From: Paramarasmius palmivorus
Lineage: Eukaryota > Basidiomycota > Agaricomycetes > Agaricales > Marasmiaceae
Direction: 5' to 3'
Length of the DNA stretch: 64,000 nt
Assembly: GCA_037176845.1 (NCBI GenBank)
Contig: JAYKXP010000100.1
Location: forward strand, 62,001 to 126,000
Below are positions 22,617 to 35,231 of the stretch, one piece after another. A program made the position numbers and the translations under genes. How positions within the stretch are numbered: position 1 is the stretch's first letter; each line of letters starts with the position of its first letter. The notes below the pieces were generated by a model. It was not told the DNA's origin, made no database searches, and saw nothing but the letters and a program-made list of their open reading frames with translations.

Positions 22617-25397
22617 ATGGCCTCGATGACCCGGGAAGACTCTAGCAAGGATACCACGATGACGACTACTACCACCTCCAACTCCGACAACGAGTCTGGA
22701 TTTGCTACCCCCGCAACAAGTACGACCTCAGAAGAGCCCAAGGTGGAGAGCAACGAGAGGCCATCGTACCAATCGATATTCGATGGACCTCCTCATGTCA
22801 AGGAGCCTTACACCCCAGTGGAAGCGCTCGACGATATTCCCGGCGTTAGCTATGCACTCGAAATGTTTTTGGCTTCACACATGGTTGAATGCGAGGAGTA
22901 TTGTGACAAAAGTGATGAGAAGAAGTGCGTTTCCGATTCTGCCAATACTTCTAGTATACTCACCACTATTACTCATAGGGAGCGGCTATACTTTGCCACT
23001 GGATACGGCCTTATCCAGTGCGTAAAAGGGTTGATGTCATATGGAGATGAGGTGCGCCGCTCATCATAGGCTACTCCATACTCATCATGAAGCGATTAAC
23101 AGGATATCCTTGCTGGGATTGAACACACCAAACGAGGCAACCACATCGCAGCTCAGCACCGGAAGAAGACCGCGTTCTTCACGACCCGTCTAGCGGGCTA
23201 TGTCGTCAGCTCACTCAACACCTCCGGTGTAGGGTTCATCAAGAGTATGACTACAGTGGAAAGGCATGCGGAACTCGTTTATGCAGAGAGCTTGTTTGAG
23301 AAGGTGTGCAAGAGTCCCGTGCTACCCCTTCCAGCGCCCGAAGCTAATATACTCCAGGCCCTTCTCGGTATAGTTTACTCTGGAGACTGGCTAGCTTTCA
23401 TTAAAGAAGCGTGCGTACCCCAAATTCTCATCCTCGTGTTCCACAGCTTATCTGAACTGTTCTATCTCACCAGACTCAACATGCGAACTATCATTACCAT
23501 CTACCGTAATCTCCAGAAATACCTCGCTACCGTCGATGCTGAATGGGTTGCTGCGAACCCCGACTCTCCACTTAAGGAAGATCCTTCCGTTGACGCGCAC
23601 TTCCGTTCGGGGGTATACCTCGGCGCTGGAATGAGCACCCTCATACTCAGTCTTCTACCGGGAAAGCTGTTGACTATTATTGAGATGTTCGGATATCACG
23701 GAGAACGGAAGGAGGCGCTCGATTTGTTGTGTAAAGCTGGCGGATGGACAAAGGAGAGCCATGAACCTTCAATTGGCACCGGTTCGTGATCTCCTCGTTG
23801 GCGGCGACTATAACGCTCAAGTGGCAGTTTTGTAGCGGAAGAAGGCCTTCGGAGGACCGTCTGTGATATGGCTTTGCTCATCTTCCATTTGGTGCTCTCT
23901 AGCTTCACATTCGACGGTGTCGATGTCGATATGGCACAGAGGATTGTTGATTGGAACCTGAAGCGCTACCCTGATGGTACTCGCCCCCTTCCTTTTACCG
24001 TTATTGTAGCTGACATTCGGCAAACAGGTGTATTTTTCCTCTTCGGAGCGGGAAGACTGTCACTTGTGCGTTCCAAGCCTGAACAAGCGATCCGCTATTA
24101 CACCCGCGCAATGGAAGTTCAGTCGCAATACAGAAATTTGCATCATATTTCATATTGGTCAGTCCGACCTCCTTTCCTTCATCTTTCTTCCTCAACTTTT
24201 ATTCTCACCCCAACGCTTAAACAGGGAAATTGCAATAGCAAATCTAGCATTATGGGACCTCCAAGCGAGCGAAGATGCATGGAAGATCCTTCATGAAGAA
24301 GCTACTGTATGGTTCCTGTCCGCCCATATCTCTTGACATGGCCATACTGAAACCATGCATGCACAGTGGAGCAAAGCGATCTACGCATACGGCACAGCAG
24401 TTTGTCTCCTCGAACTCTCAGATGACCAGAAATCGGAGAAGCACAAGGCAGCTGCAGAACTCATGGAAAAGGTGCCAAATTTGCGACAGCGGATCGCTGG
24501 GAAGAGTATTCCTCTTGAGGCGCGTGTCCTGAACCCGTTCTTTACTTCGGCTCCTAACTGACCATTGTGAAATCAAATAGAAATACGTCGCTCGCAAAGC
24601 TCGGAAATTTACTTCACAGAATGGGCGTCTTGCACTTCCTGCTTTGGAAGTAGCGTATATCTTCCTTGGGATTACACATGCGCCGAGACAGGTTATCACT
24701 GATAAGATGCTTCCTGAAATACGCAAGTTGCTTGCTAAGCTTGAAGCATGTAAAGGGAAGGAGAAGGAGTACGAAGGCGGTGTAGGATATTGGGACGATT
24801 ATTGTTTAGCCAAGTTCTTGGAAGGTGTTTGTTTGAGATATGTTGCCTACCCTGTAGGTGCACCTTCCTTCTCGTCGCTTCCTTTACTAAACCATATATT
24901 AGGACCCCGACGCGCAAATTGATGTAGATGAACAAGTGTCTATACCGAAAGAAGAAGCGGAGAAGGCTGCCGTGAAGTCGTTCGAGTTTGTGTTTGAGAA
25001 TGGGCCGAAAATTGAATTGGATCATCACCTTGTATATCATGCTCGTACGTCCTTTACTTTCTTTGGCTTGCAGTGCTGCTAACGAGTTGTGTGGTAGACT
25101 ATGAGCTTGGAAGGCTATTGGTGTGTACGGGTAAAGAAGAAGAGGGCAAGAAACACTTCGACCTGGTACTTAGCGGTATGTTGTAACTTTCTTAACACCA
25201 TTCTTCAGTGTGCTGACGGCGATGGGATGCAGGGAAGTACCTCGAAGTTGGGCCATCAGGCAAGAAGGGAAAGTACAGCATGGAGGTTAGCCCCGTTATC
25301 TCCGTTTTCCCCAGGCATGGTTCTGACTGTTTTGCAGAATGCGCTCCACATGAGGACACACGCCGCTGTCGAAGCCTTGCATCAGAAACGACTGTAA
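22617..25397 (+). CDS. IML2: IML2/TTC39-family tetratricopeptide protein
   Basis: Gene of roughly a dozen exons, from ATG 22617 to TAA 25395-25397. The first 50 residues are a Ser/Thr-rich disordered leader. Then come A-L-E-M-F-L-A-S-H-M-V-E-C-E-E, F-A-T-G-Y-G-L-I-Q-C-V-K-G, S-G-V-Y-L-G-A-G-M-S-T-L-I-L-S-L-L-P (near 23600-23660) and F-L-F-G-A-G-R-L-S-L-V-R-S-K-P, followed by helical repeat segments up to A-L-H-M-R-T-H-A-A-V-E-A-L. These are the usual blocks of the Iml2/TTC39 family (DUF3808). Yeast Iml2 is linked to clearing of protein inclusion bodies through lipid droplets and is cytosolic or nuclear. Introns are 45-60 nt with clean GT-AG ends. The frame appears intact. The family call is sure; the cellular role is by analogy. 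Confidence 0.9.
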
Positions 25398-25797
25398 ATC
25401 AACATGCTACTGGACGTTTATCTCCACACACGACTACCTGGACTATTGCTCATACCCAGTTATACGCTTGCGATTATTGCGTTGTACAGTTACACAGTGA
25501 TACTTTATTTGATATCTATACCTGAATGTGAATGTAATGTTGTCATAACACTTCGAAGCAGGCGCAGGCAGGAGATATACAAAATACTTCTTGACCAATC
25601 CTGGAGGCAACTGTCCGTTGGCGACTGTCAACCGGTTAGCAATAGTGTGCAGTTGAGCAAAAGCCTTATACCTAACCATTTCAGCGCTAATGACCCTGGA
25701 GTGAGGGATATAGCTGGTAGTAGCAGTATCGGAACCGAGAAACATCTTTTCTCGCACTTTCGATGTAGCCTGGCAAGAACGCATCAACAGCAGGGCA

Positions 25798-26690
25798 CTA
25801 GCCCAACAATTCGTCCAAGAAGTCTTCCATTTCATCGAGCTGGCTTTTCGGTTTGACATTTTCTGGCTGAGGTAGTGGAGGTGCTTCCACATAGCCTGTC
25901 TCTGATAAATGGATCGGAGTCAGCTAAGAAGGATATATACGTTTGCGAGCCAACGGACCATGTTTTCGGTCTCGAGCAGAAGGAATCGCAGGTTTCGTCT
26001 TGAGCTTCTCCGACTTTGCTCGGAATCGCGTCTTTAAATCTGGAGCACCCATTAGGATGGCATTGCAATTGGGACAGAGACAGAGACGGACCTCGAGCAG
26101 CATCAGCCGAATCCTTCTCCCTCATCATCTCGTCTAGCTCATTATCCCATTGTACCTCTTGTACTTTTCCTTTTCTCGAAGCGGCAATATCAGATTTGGA
26201 CTGAGATGTATACTCGTTGAGATAGTCAAGGCTGTGGTCCACACCGTCGTCTTCATCCTTGGTGTGAGGTGCTGAAGGCCCAACATCGTCATTCAATCTT
26301 TGCTTTTCTAGGAATGCTGATAGATCGACTTCAGGCTCGACTATAGGTTCGCCTGTTTACCGAGAGTCCTCGTGAATATCTAGAATGGCTCGATGAAGAA
26401 AACGCACCATCCGACCCCAGTTCAGGTTCAGGCTCTTCGTAGCGATCTGCATTGGTCCCTAGCTGCCTTCGAGAGTACTTCTTTATCCTTTCCGCAGCTT
26501 CTTCCTCATCCTCTTCATCTGGAGGTCCTTCTCCTTCGAGTAAAAGCCGTTCACGAAATTCGGCTGGACGTCCTCGACCCCGTCCTCGACCTCGTGCCCG
26601 AAGATATTTGCCGAATCCACCTCGGGGTTTGTGGCTTCCTCGACTTCGGTTGTTGCTTGAGGAGCCTGATCCAGAGGCTGTATCAGACAT
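25798..26690 (-). CDS. Charged conserved-looking protein, 246 aa, unknown function
   Basis: Four exons, 26690-26408, 26352-26092, 26039-25941 and 25895-25798; the joins keep frame at every junction. The N-terminus is an Arg-Gly tract (G-K-Y-L-R-A-R-G-R-G-R-G-R-G-R-P), which suggests RNA or nucleic-acid contact. An acidic Glu/Asp run and R-R-Q-L-G-T-N-A-D-R-Y follow. Next are E-P-E-V-D-L-S-A-F-L-E-K-Q-R-L, a Lys/Glu-rich helical part (D-L-K-T-R-F-R-A-K-S-E-K-L) and an acidic amphipathic end, E-M-E-D-F-L-D-E-L-L-G. The precise splicing and ordered ends suggest a real conserved gene, but I do not recognise the family. It lies tail to tail with the IML2-like gene (about 400 bp apart). Confidence 0.75.
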
Positions 26691-27085
26691 AGCGTAACTT
26701 GATGATAAGATGGGAAGGTTGAAAGGCGCAGCTATAACACCATGCGAGGGCGTCAGTGATCACGGCACGCTGACAGGCCCTTGGCATGATGTATTTCCAC
26801 GCAAACTCAGACTGGGTCAGACTTTTAGCGTTCTTTCTACTTCGACTTTGACCTCAAAATCCACATCTTTCATTGCCAACACTTCTTCGACTCATAAAAC
26901 GAGCCTTGCACCTCATAATCCCATAATTAAACTGGACAAGAACCGTCCAATACCGTTACGTCATTTGTCGGCAACAACTTTGTTCGTTCCCATTTTATTG
27001 CTGAGCACAGGACAAAGATGTATGTCAATCTGGGATGGTTGAATAAATAAGAGAGTACGCGCACCTGGTGAGTACCCCAAGCTCG

Positions 27086-29688
27086 ATGTCAACCATCAAT
27101 GTTCCTAACAGCACCAAAACTCCAGCGAAATCCCCTCTCAAACCTGAACCTGGATCTGGTGTTAGCGGGCGACATAAGCCTTCAAGATACAAATTCGTAT
27201 ACAGATCCATCCTCTGGGTCTCCGTGGGGCTAATTGCTCTCGGAAGCAATGACATCTCCCATGCGAGCAAGACTTTGGTCGTTACAACCGTCAACTCCGC
27301 GGCCCATACGTCGTTATATCAAAACCAGAGCTGGGATGAGGCAGTAGCGACTGGAAATCGTTATACTGTGGCTCGTCCGTTGATTGACCTTGAGCAGAAG
27401 TTTGATGTCGGCGTCACTGTTTGGCTTAGAAGGGCAGAGGAAGAGACGCAGGATGCGAAAGGAGCTGTAGCAAAGACGGCTATATACCAAGATATTGTGT
27501 TCAGAGGGCTACAGCTGTGGGACAAGGCTAGACTTGCAAAGATCCCATTACAGATACCTCCTCGTATATTGTGCGTTAGTCCTTATTCATCTCTCAAGTG
27601 TTGTATTCACCAATCTTAGCCGCTCTGGGAACATATCTACGTCAGACCTCCACGCATCTATCACTCTCGTCCCACAATCTCCATCCATCCTTGACCGAAT
27701 GTGGAGCTTCTCGTCATGGAGCCCGACCTCACAAAAGTCGGCTAGAAGTCGGCTGGGATCCCCCGTTGAATTTGGAACCTCGGAGACGAGCCTTCTGGAT
27801 CGCGTCGTCGACTCATACGCCGTTACAATCAACTTGGTACGGCTGTACCAGAAGACTCCATCAAATGAAGTGGTCGTATCTGAAGAAGACGGATTATTAT
27901 TACCCGAGAATAATGTACCAGAAGGAAGCGAAGCAAGTTGCTATGCTTTCGCAGATTCTGGTCAAGTGATGCCTGCAGAGCGTCGGCATATGCTAAAGCC
28001 ATATATCATATCCAAGTAGGTTTTGTTCCCTCTTTCTATGAACCCGCGATCTAAATGCATCTTTTTGACTCCAGGAGTCACGTCCTCGTCGCCGACGAAA
28101 CACATCTTTTCGATCTTAAAGGCCTAATGGAGATGCGTGAACTGCACTCGCGTTATAGTGGGGTGGTGCGGATCTACCTTCTTCGCGTCATCATCATTCT
28201 CTGATATTCGATCTTGTCCAGTGTGAGATAGCGCCTGAAATATGTGATAAAATGAGAAATTATTGGACCAATGGCCCCTCGGAGACTTTACTACAACTCG
28301 CGGCGGATAGTAGCGACGATGAACCGGGAACAGGAGGCAAGAAGGAACCAGAATGGGCTTACGCGCCGTATTTGACTGGTTCCCGACGCGCTTCAGGACC
28401 TAAGGCGGGTATCCGTTCCATCCATGTGGCAATAAATGCTGACGTGTGTAGTAAATAAACTAGGATTTGGTCCCGATACCGGTTACTCGCCAAGTCTGTG
28501 ATCGTAACGCGTCGAATGCTGCCTCTCGTCTTATAGCTGAGCGGGACGAAGACCAGCCGATCAATGTCATTTGGCATCTAACTTTCTCCACTGCTTCTCC
28601 AAGAAAGATTGTTGCTGCCGAATTGTATGGCAGTCACTCCACTAAAGATGCCAGCCCGGACCACAGTGAAGTGGTGCAACTGAATGACCAAAGGATGTTG
28701 GACATGATGGGTGAGTCGTTTTGTTGTCACGCGTTTATGTACCCTTTCAAATTCTTCCATATAGATGCTTTTATGGGAGACAGTCCTGATGGACATCCAA
28801 GACGGAAATATATTGTAGGTTTATTGATGTGAGATCCAGTCACAATGGTTCGGATATATCCTGACTATCACACTTTTGTTCCTTCAGATGGCTCCCGGTC
28901 TTTCCACAAATCATCCTTAGCATCTTATACTGGGTTCGCCGTGTTCGTAGCTCGGCTGTTTATCTGAGTATCAAAGGCACATGCATGATAGCGCTGTCGT
29001 ATACTCTAATCGCTATCCTCAATGCCATCCAGGATGAATCACCGCCACCAGACTTCCTGGAGACTTTGTTGTTTTCAGCCTCGATGCTCTGGGCTGTGGC
29101 ACCAGTTGAGCTCGTTTGGTCCGAGTTAAATTGGATGCCTTCATCTATCAAAGTCATGAAGCCTAATCACCGAGAACGGGCAGTCCGTCGTCTGGACGAA
29201 AGGTTTCAGAAGCGCTACGTATTAGCTGTGAGTGATTTCCCAGTCCTCGCGAGTGCGCAATTGACTCAGTCATTTCTAAACCACAGGTATATGTTGAGCT
29301 GACGCTCCTCTACTATTTCATCTCTCCTTTCAATGTGTACCTAATAGCACCTGTCGATCCCCCAACGACACCAACGTCACACGCATGGACATGGGCCTGG
29401 GCGCTCATCAATCCCTTGTACATCACCGGCCGCCTCTGCCAAATCATGCTCAACTACCGTTCTAGAGTCTTTGCGGGCGATTACAAGGTCACCGTGTACC
29501 TGTGGGCAATGTCCACACTCTGCGGGTTGATATCTCATTTGGAATGGGTCATGGGCAATGACCGTGTCAAGACAGGCTGGAGTGTCGGAGATGCATGCTA
29601 TGCGGCGATGGTCGGGATTTTGGTGGTGCAGGCGACGTGGCTGCGTCGTGATTCCGAGTTGGGTACGGAAAATGAAGACGAGAAGTGA
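27086..29688 (+). CDS. Multi-pass membrane protein, paralog A of three
   Basis: About nine exons, from ATG 27086 to TGA 29686-29688. Layout: short Pro/Ser leader, one N-terminal hydrophobic segment (I-L-W-V-S-V-G-L-I-A-L), then a large soluble part. The latter has Y-Q-N-Q-S-W-D-E-A-V, F-D-V-G-V-T-V-W-L-R-R, L-P-L-Q-I-P-like and W-S-F-S-S-W-S-P blocks. It ends with four to five membrane helices (from about 28890) carrying the loop N-H-R-E-R-A-V-R-R-L-D-E-R-F. The same plan is seen in agaric proteins of unknown function. Two homologs lie at 47.7-50.3 kb (-) and 50.8-53.7 kb (+). The N-terminal helix is shorter than in the others, as if about ten residues were lost. The first ATG in frame was taken; a GTG further upstream is not used in a nuclear gene. 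Confidence 0.75.
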
Positions 29689-29825
29689 TTGATCAAAGAT
29701 CTTCTCGGCCAGCGAGAGCAATACAGGTCTATCCGCGACCTTATTTATTTCTGAGGTGCGAGTACGTGGTTATGAAGGCCGTAACAAGATTACTATATTA
29801 TCAATGAATCCTGTAGCACCTGAAG

Positions 29826-30008
29826 CTAGCGACCGCGTTTTTTGTTCGCTGCAGGAGCGTAATCATCTACGCAGACTGCAGAATATGTAGTGGTGATTGC
29901 CGGCTGTTTGGGAGGAAAGTCGGCGGTTTCGACCTCGGCTAAGCGCGTGAGTCGATCTCGTGGTGCCTTCAAACCAACACTATAGCATATAAAACTTGAA
30001 CGAGTCAT
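29826..30008 (-). CDS. Possible short protein behind a TATA box (weak)
   Basis: A 60-codon frame from ATG 30008 with a TATATAA box 56 bases upstream (30064-30071). The product is polar, has no signal peptide and ends N-K-K-R-G-R. I checked it for a CaaX end because a pheromone gene occurs elsewhere in the window; there is none. No family was recognised. Confidence 0.25.
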   Translation of the reverse strand: MTRSSFICYSVGLKAPRDRLTRLAEVETADFPPKQPAITTTYSAVCVDDYAPAANKKRGR

Positions 30009-30327
30009 AGGGAGACAAGGTCTGGGTAATGGTAAGGTGCAAGACTAAAGAAACGATCCCCTGTTATATAAGGGCCCGGCATGATACGGGGGGCCGTACT
30101 TTCTAGAGCGACCCGTTACACTCGATGAAACTACACAAAGCGAGCTGAGGGAGATGTGCTGGGCACACTTGAAGGACCATCCGACATCCTTGTTCGTGAC
30201 ATGGATCATTCTTCCCACAATCCCGCGAGGCTCTGACTCTGGCCTTCATTTGGATCGAATGAAACTTGAAAGATTTCGTGATTTGTGGCGACTATTCTGT
30301 ACTTGAACTAATATCAGACCTCCAAAT

Positions 30328-32232
30328 CTAGGTCTGGCTGAAACCGGTGATTCCACTGAATCCAGTAATGTTGCCAGCCTTCCCACCGGAAACTTCGAGT
30401 TCTGACCAGTCCCAAGTGCCTGTTTCGATGGAAACTATTAGTGAGTAATACACTTTTGATGCAGACGTTCAAACAATCACACCTGTGCAACTTCCAGAGC
30501 CACAATTAACTGCAACACGCTCGGCGTCGCTACCAACTACGATGTTTGTTTTCGACCCCGAGAAATCAATGTCCTGGAATGAGGAGTTTAGAAAGGGCAC
30601 CAGATGAAAATGTGCTACCGGGAAGTGATAGCTTACAGAGATTGTTACGCCATTCCCAGGTTGTCCAAGAGTGGATGGATAGCTCTAAAGAAACATCCAT
30701 TGCTTAAGATCAGTAAATCCCGTAATGAAAAGCCGACTGACCTGGTCAATAATTACTCCATATTTAGTACAGCCCCTCGCAGTGTTACCTGAGTAGTGAA
30801 CACCGGAGACTGAGGAATTAGTAGCGCTCTTAACGGTCTTGATACGGAAGGCTTGTTGGCTGTGATTGGAGGTTATGGTAAGCCCACATTTTCACGTATC
30901 GCAGAGAAGAACTGGCTTATTGATTACTGTGTTGTTGGTTATGTGGATGTCGCTCACCACGACGTTCGAAGAAATAGAGCCCTTATGTCAAAATTGTTCA
31001 AACTTGAGTGCATTGAGAATAGTACTGGAACTGAAGTACTGACGATTGAGATACCATGACCTCCGGTGCAGGTGTTGCCAGTAAAGGTGACATTGGTACC
31101 TTTATTAAGAGCCAAACAGTCATCCTAGGCACGGTATACTGAGCACTGAGAAAGTTGACAAGGAGTACAGGTGTAGTTACCTGATTATGAACGTTGCTTT
31201 ACAAGGCATAAGAGGCAATGGCATACTAAGCGGCGTTCAGGAACTTACCTGTTCGATATTACCAAGTTACTCGCACTGACATCGAAACCATCAGTGTTGT
31301 GGCCCGCTGCTTTTCCATCAGTATTGTTATTTGGCTTGTCTCCTGCAGCTAAGAAACGTGTCAAACGAGCAGTATACCACGTAACACAAAGTTACACCCA
31401 CAGTTATCCACTGTGAGAGAAGTCATCAAAAGAGGAGCAGAGCTGTCCACTGAGTATGCACGGGCAGGCGAATTAAGAACGACGACTTCCTGGTAAATGC
31501 CAGAAATTTTGATCCTAAAGAATGCGTAAGTTCATATAAAGAGCTTGGCGGATTTATGAGCACTTCATCATCGGAGCCGGCTTGGTGGTGCCATTGTTCA
31601 ATCCTTTCCCGTCCTGTAGCATACTTGCATCAGACTTCACTCAGTTACAGAACTGTTTACATACCCAATATGCAGGACCGTTGCCGTCGAAAGTGTAGCC
31701 GTTGCCATTAACTAGTTTGACGGTGAGTTGAAGAATTCTCACCGGATGAGTGATACATACAAGTTATATCTTTACCGCTGAAACCGACAAATACATAAGT
31801 CATTCAACACCTTTGAGAGGGCCGGGAAAAACATATACATACCTTACTAAGAATAGAGGGCCAGCCCAGTTTGAAACACCGAATGTGATATTCCCGTCTG
31901 ATAGCAATAGTAACGGATTAGGGCTGCACAGCTAGTACGAACAGAGTAAACCCACTCATGTTGACGGTAGTTCCTTGCAACAGGTCGAGCTCGAAAGTCT
32001 TCCCAGCGGGTACTTCAAAGCTTTCGATGTTGACTTCAGTGCACTTGATTGCGTCGGTAACATCTGAAAGTGCCCGTGAGCGGTTTATTTCTGCCAGTCA
32101 TGGCGATGGCCCGTGGGTTGCAGCGTCCTCACCGTCTAGAGAGGAAATGGTGCCGGTACAGCGTGGAAATAGCAGAGAGGCATAAGAAACACTTGTGAAA
32201 GAGGCAAGAAAGACTGAGAGGAGAGAATGCAT
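30328..32232 (-). CDS. Endopolygalacturonase (GH28), copy 1
   Basis: Intron-rich secreted enzyme that hydrolyses alpha-1,4-galacturonan in pectin (EC 3.2.1.15). ATG 32232 opens a signal peptide ([12 protein letters not shown], cut near residue 18-20), then C-T-G-T-I-S-S-L-D. All GH28 active-site motifs can be read after splicing: [26 protein letters not shown] and Q-Q-A-F-R-I-K-T. The Asp residues of NTD and DD are catalytic, and RIK binds substrate. The C-terminus has the paired Cys [13 protein letters not shown] and ends T-G-F-S-Q-T. No stop or frameshift was found, but one intron has a GC donor (30916-30915). The genomic length of 1905 bp is identical to copy 2. It likely acts in wood, litter or plant pectin breakdown. 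Confidence 0.92.
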
Positions 32233-32274
32233 CTTAATCCTATGCACAATGAATTCCAGCAAAACCACTCGCCT

Positions 32275-32282
32275 CTTTTATA
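32275..32282 (-). promoter_or_regulatory. TATA box of polygalacturonase copy 1
   Basis: TATAAAAG on the minus strand, 43 bases before the ATG. It sits in a block (around 32270-32310, containing 'gagctgtggcggcccggtga') that is conserved in front of copy 2, so both genes should share control. Confidence 0.7.
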
Positions 32283-33276
32283 GAGCTGTGGCGGCCCGGT
32301 GAGGGTGGATTGAGTATGCGAGTGCTGAAGTATGATTGTGTATGCATGCACATGATGCAGCCTGCAATACACCAGATATAGAGTCTAATATAGACCTTGG
32401 TAATGGAGGCACAACTGTTTATTACCTGATAGAGTGATGGGAAGGCTCGTCAGAGCGAGGGCTATCGAGGGCCGACGGCTAGGTATGCCAAAATTGAAAA
32501 TTCGAGGGACACACCGTTTGACATCACCATCGAATCCAAGTTCTTGAATCTGAATTTCAAGCTTCTTCGAGATATGAAGGGAGAAAAGTCTGTACGTGTC
32601 CTCCATTCGCAGAGGATGTAGTTGGTGGTCTGAGGTTTCTTCTGGTCGTGGGAAACTTACCTAAGTATTGACTCATATGGCGTGGGCGCCAGCTGTGCCT
32701 GAATAGATAGATAGATTACTCTGTGCACGTCCAGACTTGCTTCTACTTACGAATCCCACGCAATGTTGCACACTACAAAAGCATAGCGGAGAAGTTTCTA
32801 ACTCCATCCAGAAGCATGAACACACATAAACTTGAACATGCTGCGAGAAAACTGTGGCCGGGGGACATACAAACGAGCTCTGGCGAGCTCCAGGCCTCTC
32901 GGTAGTAAAACATCATTTTAGTGGGGCATGGCAGACAATCCTGCAAGCACATCTCCCTTAGCTCACTTTGTGCCGACATCGAAACCATCGACTTCCCAAC
33001 CACTGGTGCTGGCATTCACCGCTCTGCCGGAATTATCCAGTAGATTCTGCGGTTCGCGTAGATATGCATCTAAAACAAACAGAAAAACGCGGTCATTAGC
33101 TAGCGGGATCTTATTTTCGCAAAAGCACACATCTTTGTTCATGTGTCATGGATCATTCCTCCCACATTTCCGCGAGGCTCCCATTCCGGCCTTCGTTTGG
33201 ACAAAATGAAAGACACAATTTCGTGATTCGCAATCGTACTATTCTATTCTATTCAAATTCCAGTTACACTGGACCT

Positions 33277-35181
33277 TTAGGATTGGCTGAAACCGGTGAT
33301 ACCACTGAATCCAGTGATGTTTCCGGCGTTCCCACCAGAAACTTCTAGTTCTGACCAGTCCCAGGTACCTGTTTGATAGAAGATGCAAGTTAGTAACATG
33401 ATACTGACGCCGGCATTTGAATTATCGCACCTGTGCAACTTCCAGAGCCACAATTGACTGCAACACGCTCGGCGTTGCTACCTACTGCGACGTCTGTTTT
33501 CGAACCAGTGAAATCAATGTCCTGACATGAAGGACTTAGAAAATGCATAGAATGAAAATGCGCTATTGCGAGCCGTTAGCTTACGGAGATTGTTACGCCG
33601 TTCCCAGCCTTGCCAAGAGTGGATGGATAGCTCTAGAGAAGCAAATAACGCTCAATATCAGTAAATCCGATTCTGGAGAGCATTCTCGCACACAACTGAC
33701 CTGGTCGATGATCACACCATAGTTAGTACACCCAGTCGCGGTGTTACCTGAGTAGTGAATACCGGAGACTGAGGATCCCGTAGCGTTTGCATCAGTCTTG
33801 ATACGGAAGGCTTGTTGACTGTGAAGGGTAGCAGTAAGCCTTTCTCTTTAAGGTAGCGCAGAAAAGAAGAGCTGACTTGTTGATTACTTTGTTGTTGGTT
33901 ATGTGGATGTCGCTCACCACGACGTTTGAAGAGATGGAACCCTTAGGTCAAAAAATGCTCAGACTGGAGTGCATTCGCAACAGTATTAAGGAACTGACAA
34001 TTGATATACCGTGACCTCCGGTGCAAGTGTTGCCCGTAAAGGTGACGTTGGTGCCTTTATTGAGAGCCAGACAGTCATCCTAGGGATGTACTGAGTATTG
34101 TGAACTTCAAGGCATACAGATAGTATTACCTGATTATGAACATTGCTGTACAAGGCATTAGAAGCGATGGCGGCAGCAATAAGCGGCGTGGAAGAACTGA
34201 CCTGTTCGAGATCACCAGATTACTCGCGCTAACATCGAAGCCATCAGTGTTGTGACCAGCGGCTTTGCCATCGCTGTTGCTATTTGCCTTGTCTCCCGCA
34301 GCTAAGGAACACTTCGAATGAGCATTATTCCGCATAGCACAGTATTGCACCTACAATTATCCACCGTGAGAGAAGTCATCAAGAGAGGATCAGAGCCGTC
34401 CACCGAGTATGCGCGGGCAGGCGAATTAAGAATGACAACTTCCTGGTAAATGCCAGAAATTTCGATCCTAAATAAGGTGTGAGTCTACATGAAGAGTTTG
34501 ATGGCGAAGTTGCGAGCACTTCATCATCGGAGCTGGCTTGGTGACGCCACCGTTCAGTCCTTTCCCATCCTGGAGTATACTTGCATTTAATTTCACTTGA
34601 GCAATAAATTGTTTTATGAGAAACATACCCAATATTCAGGACCGTTGCCATCGAACGTGTAGCCATTGCCGTTAACTAGATTGACGGTAAGATGAGGAAA
34701 TCTCACCAGACGAGCGGCACGTACAGGTGATATCTTTACCACTGTACCCGACGAGCACATAAGCCATTCACCTATTAGAGGGCAAGAAAGAAGCATACCT
34801 CACTAAGAATAAAGGGCCATCCCAGTTGGAGACACCAAATGTGATGTTTCCGTCTAAGAATAGTAGTCAAAGATTAGGCATGGATGCCCGGGCATTACGA
34901 ACAGAGTAAACCCACTTATGTTGACCGTAGTTCCTTGGAGTAGGTCTAGCTCAAAAGTCTTCCCAGCGGGTACTTCGAAGCTTTCGATATTAACTTCAGT
35001 GCACTTGACCGCGTCAGTGACATCTAAACGTGCTCGTAAGCGATCAATTCCGCCAGGGGTGGAGACAGATCGCGTCCTCACCGTCTAGAGAGGAAATAGT
35101 GCCAGTACAGCGCGGAACTAGCGGGGAAGCGAAAGAGAGGCTTGTGAATGAGGCAAGAGTGGCTGAGAGGAGAAAATGCAT
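33277..35181 (-). CDS. Endopolygalacturonase (GH28), copy 2
   Basis: Same exon plan as copy 1. ATG 35181 starts a signal peptide ([12 protein letters not shown]), followed by [11 protein letters not shown]. The active-site motifs [18 protein letters not shown] and Q-Q-A-F-R-I-K-T are kept. The end reads T-G-F-S-Q-S. Here the intron before the RIK exon has a normal GT donor (33876-33875), unlike copy 1. Differences between copies fall in introns and at a few residues, with no sign of decay, so both enzymes are probably active, in the extracellular space. Confidence 0.92.
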
Positions 35182-35223
35182 CTTAATCCTATGCACAATG
35201 ATGCCCAGCAGAACTACTCACCT

Positions 35224-35231
35224 CTTTTATA
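35224..35231 (-). promoter_or_regulatory. TATA box of polygalacturonase copy 2
   Basis: TATAAAAG on the minus strand, 43 bases before ATG 35181, inside the same conserved block as in copy 1. Confidence 0.7.

Larger units (their letters stand above)
30185..33005 (-). repeat. Tandem duplication unit 1 (polygalacturonase with promoter)
   Basis: The whole block from about 30185 to about 33005 is repeated at about 33137-35900 with an offset of 2949 bp. Coding exons, introns, the promoter block around the TATA box and a further 700 bp or so of upstream sequence all match, with scattered differences. Ends were judged by eye and may be off by tens of bases. Confidence 0.8.

Noticed and set aside
29826..30008. 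Short TATA-driven frame considered as a second pheromone precursor
   Set aside because: It ends N-K-K-R-G-R with no Cys four residues from the end, so there is no CaaX box. Kept only as a weak hypothetical.
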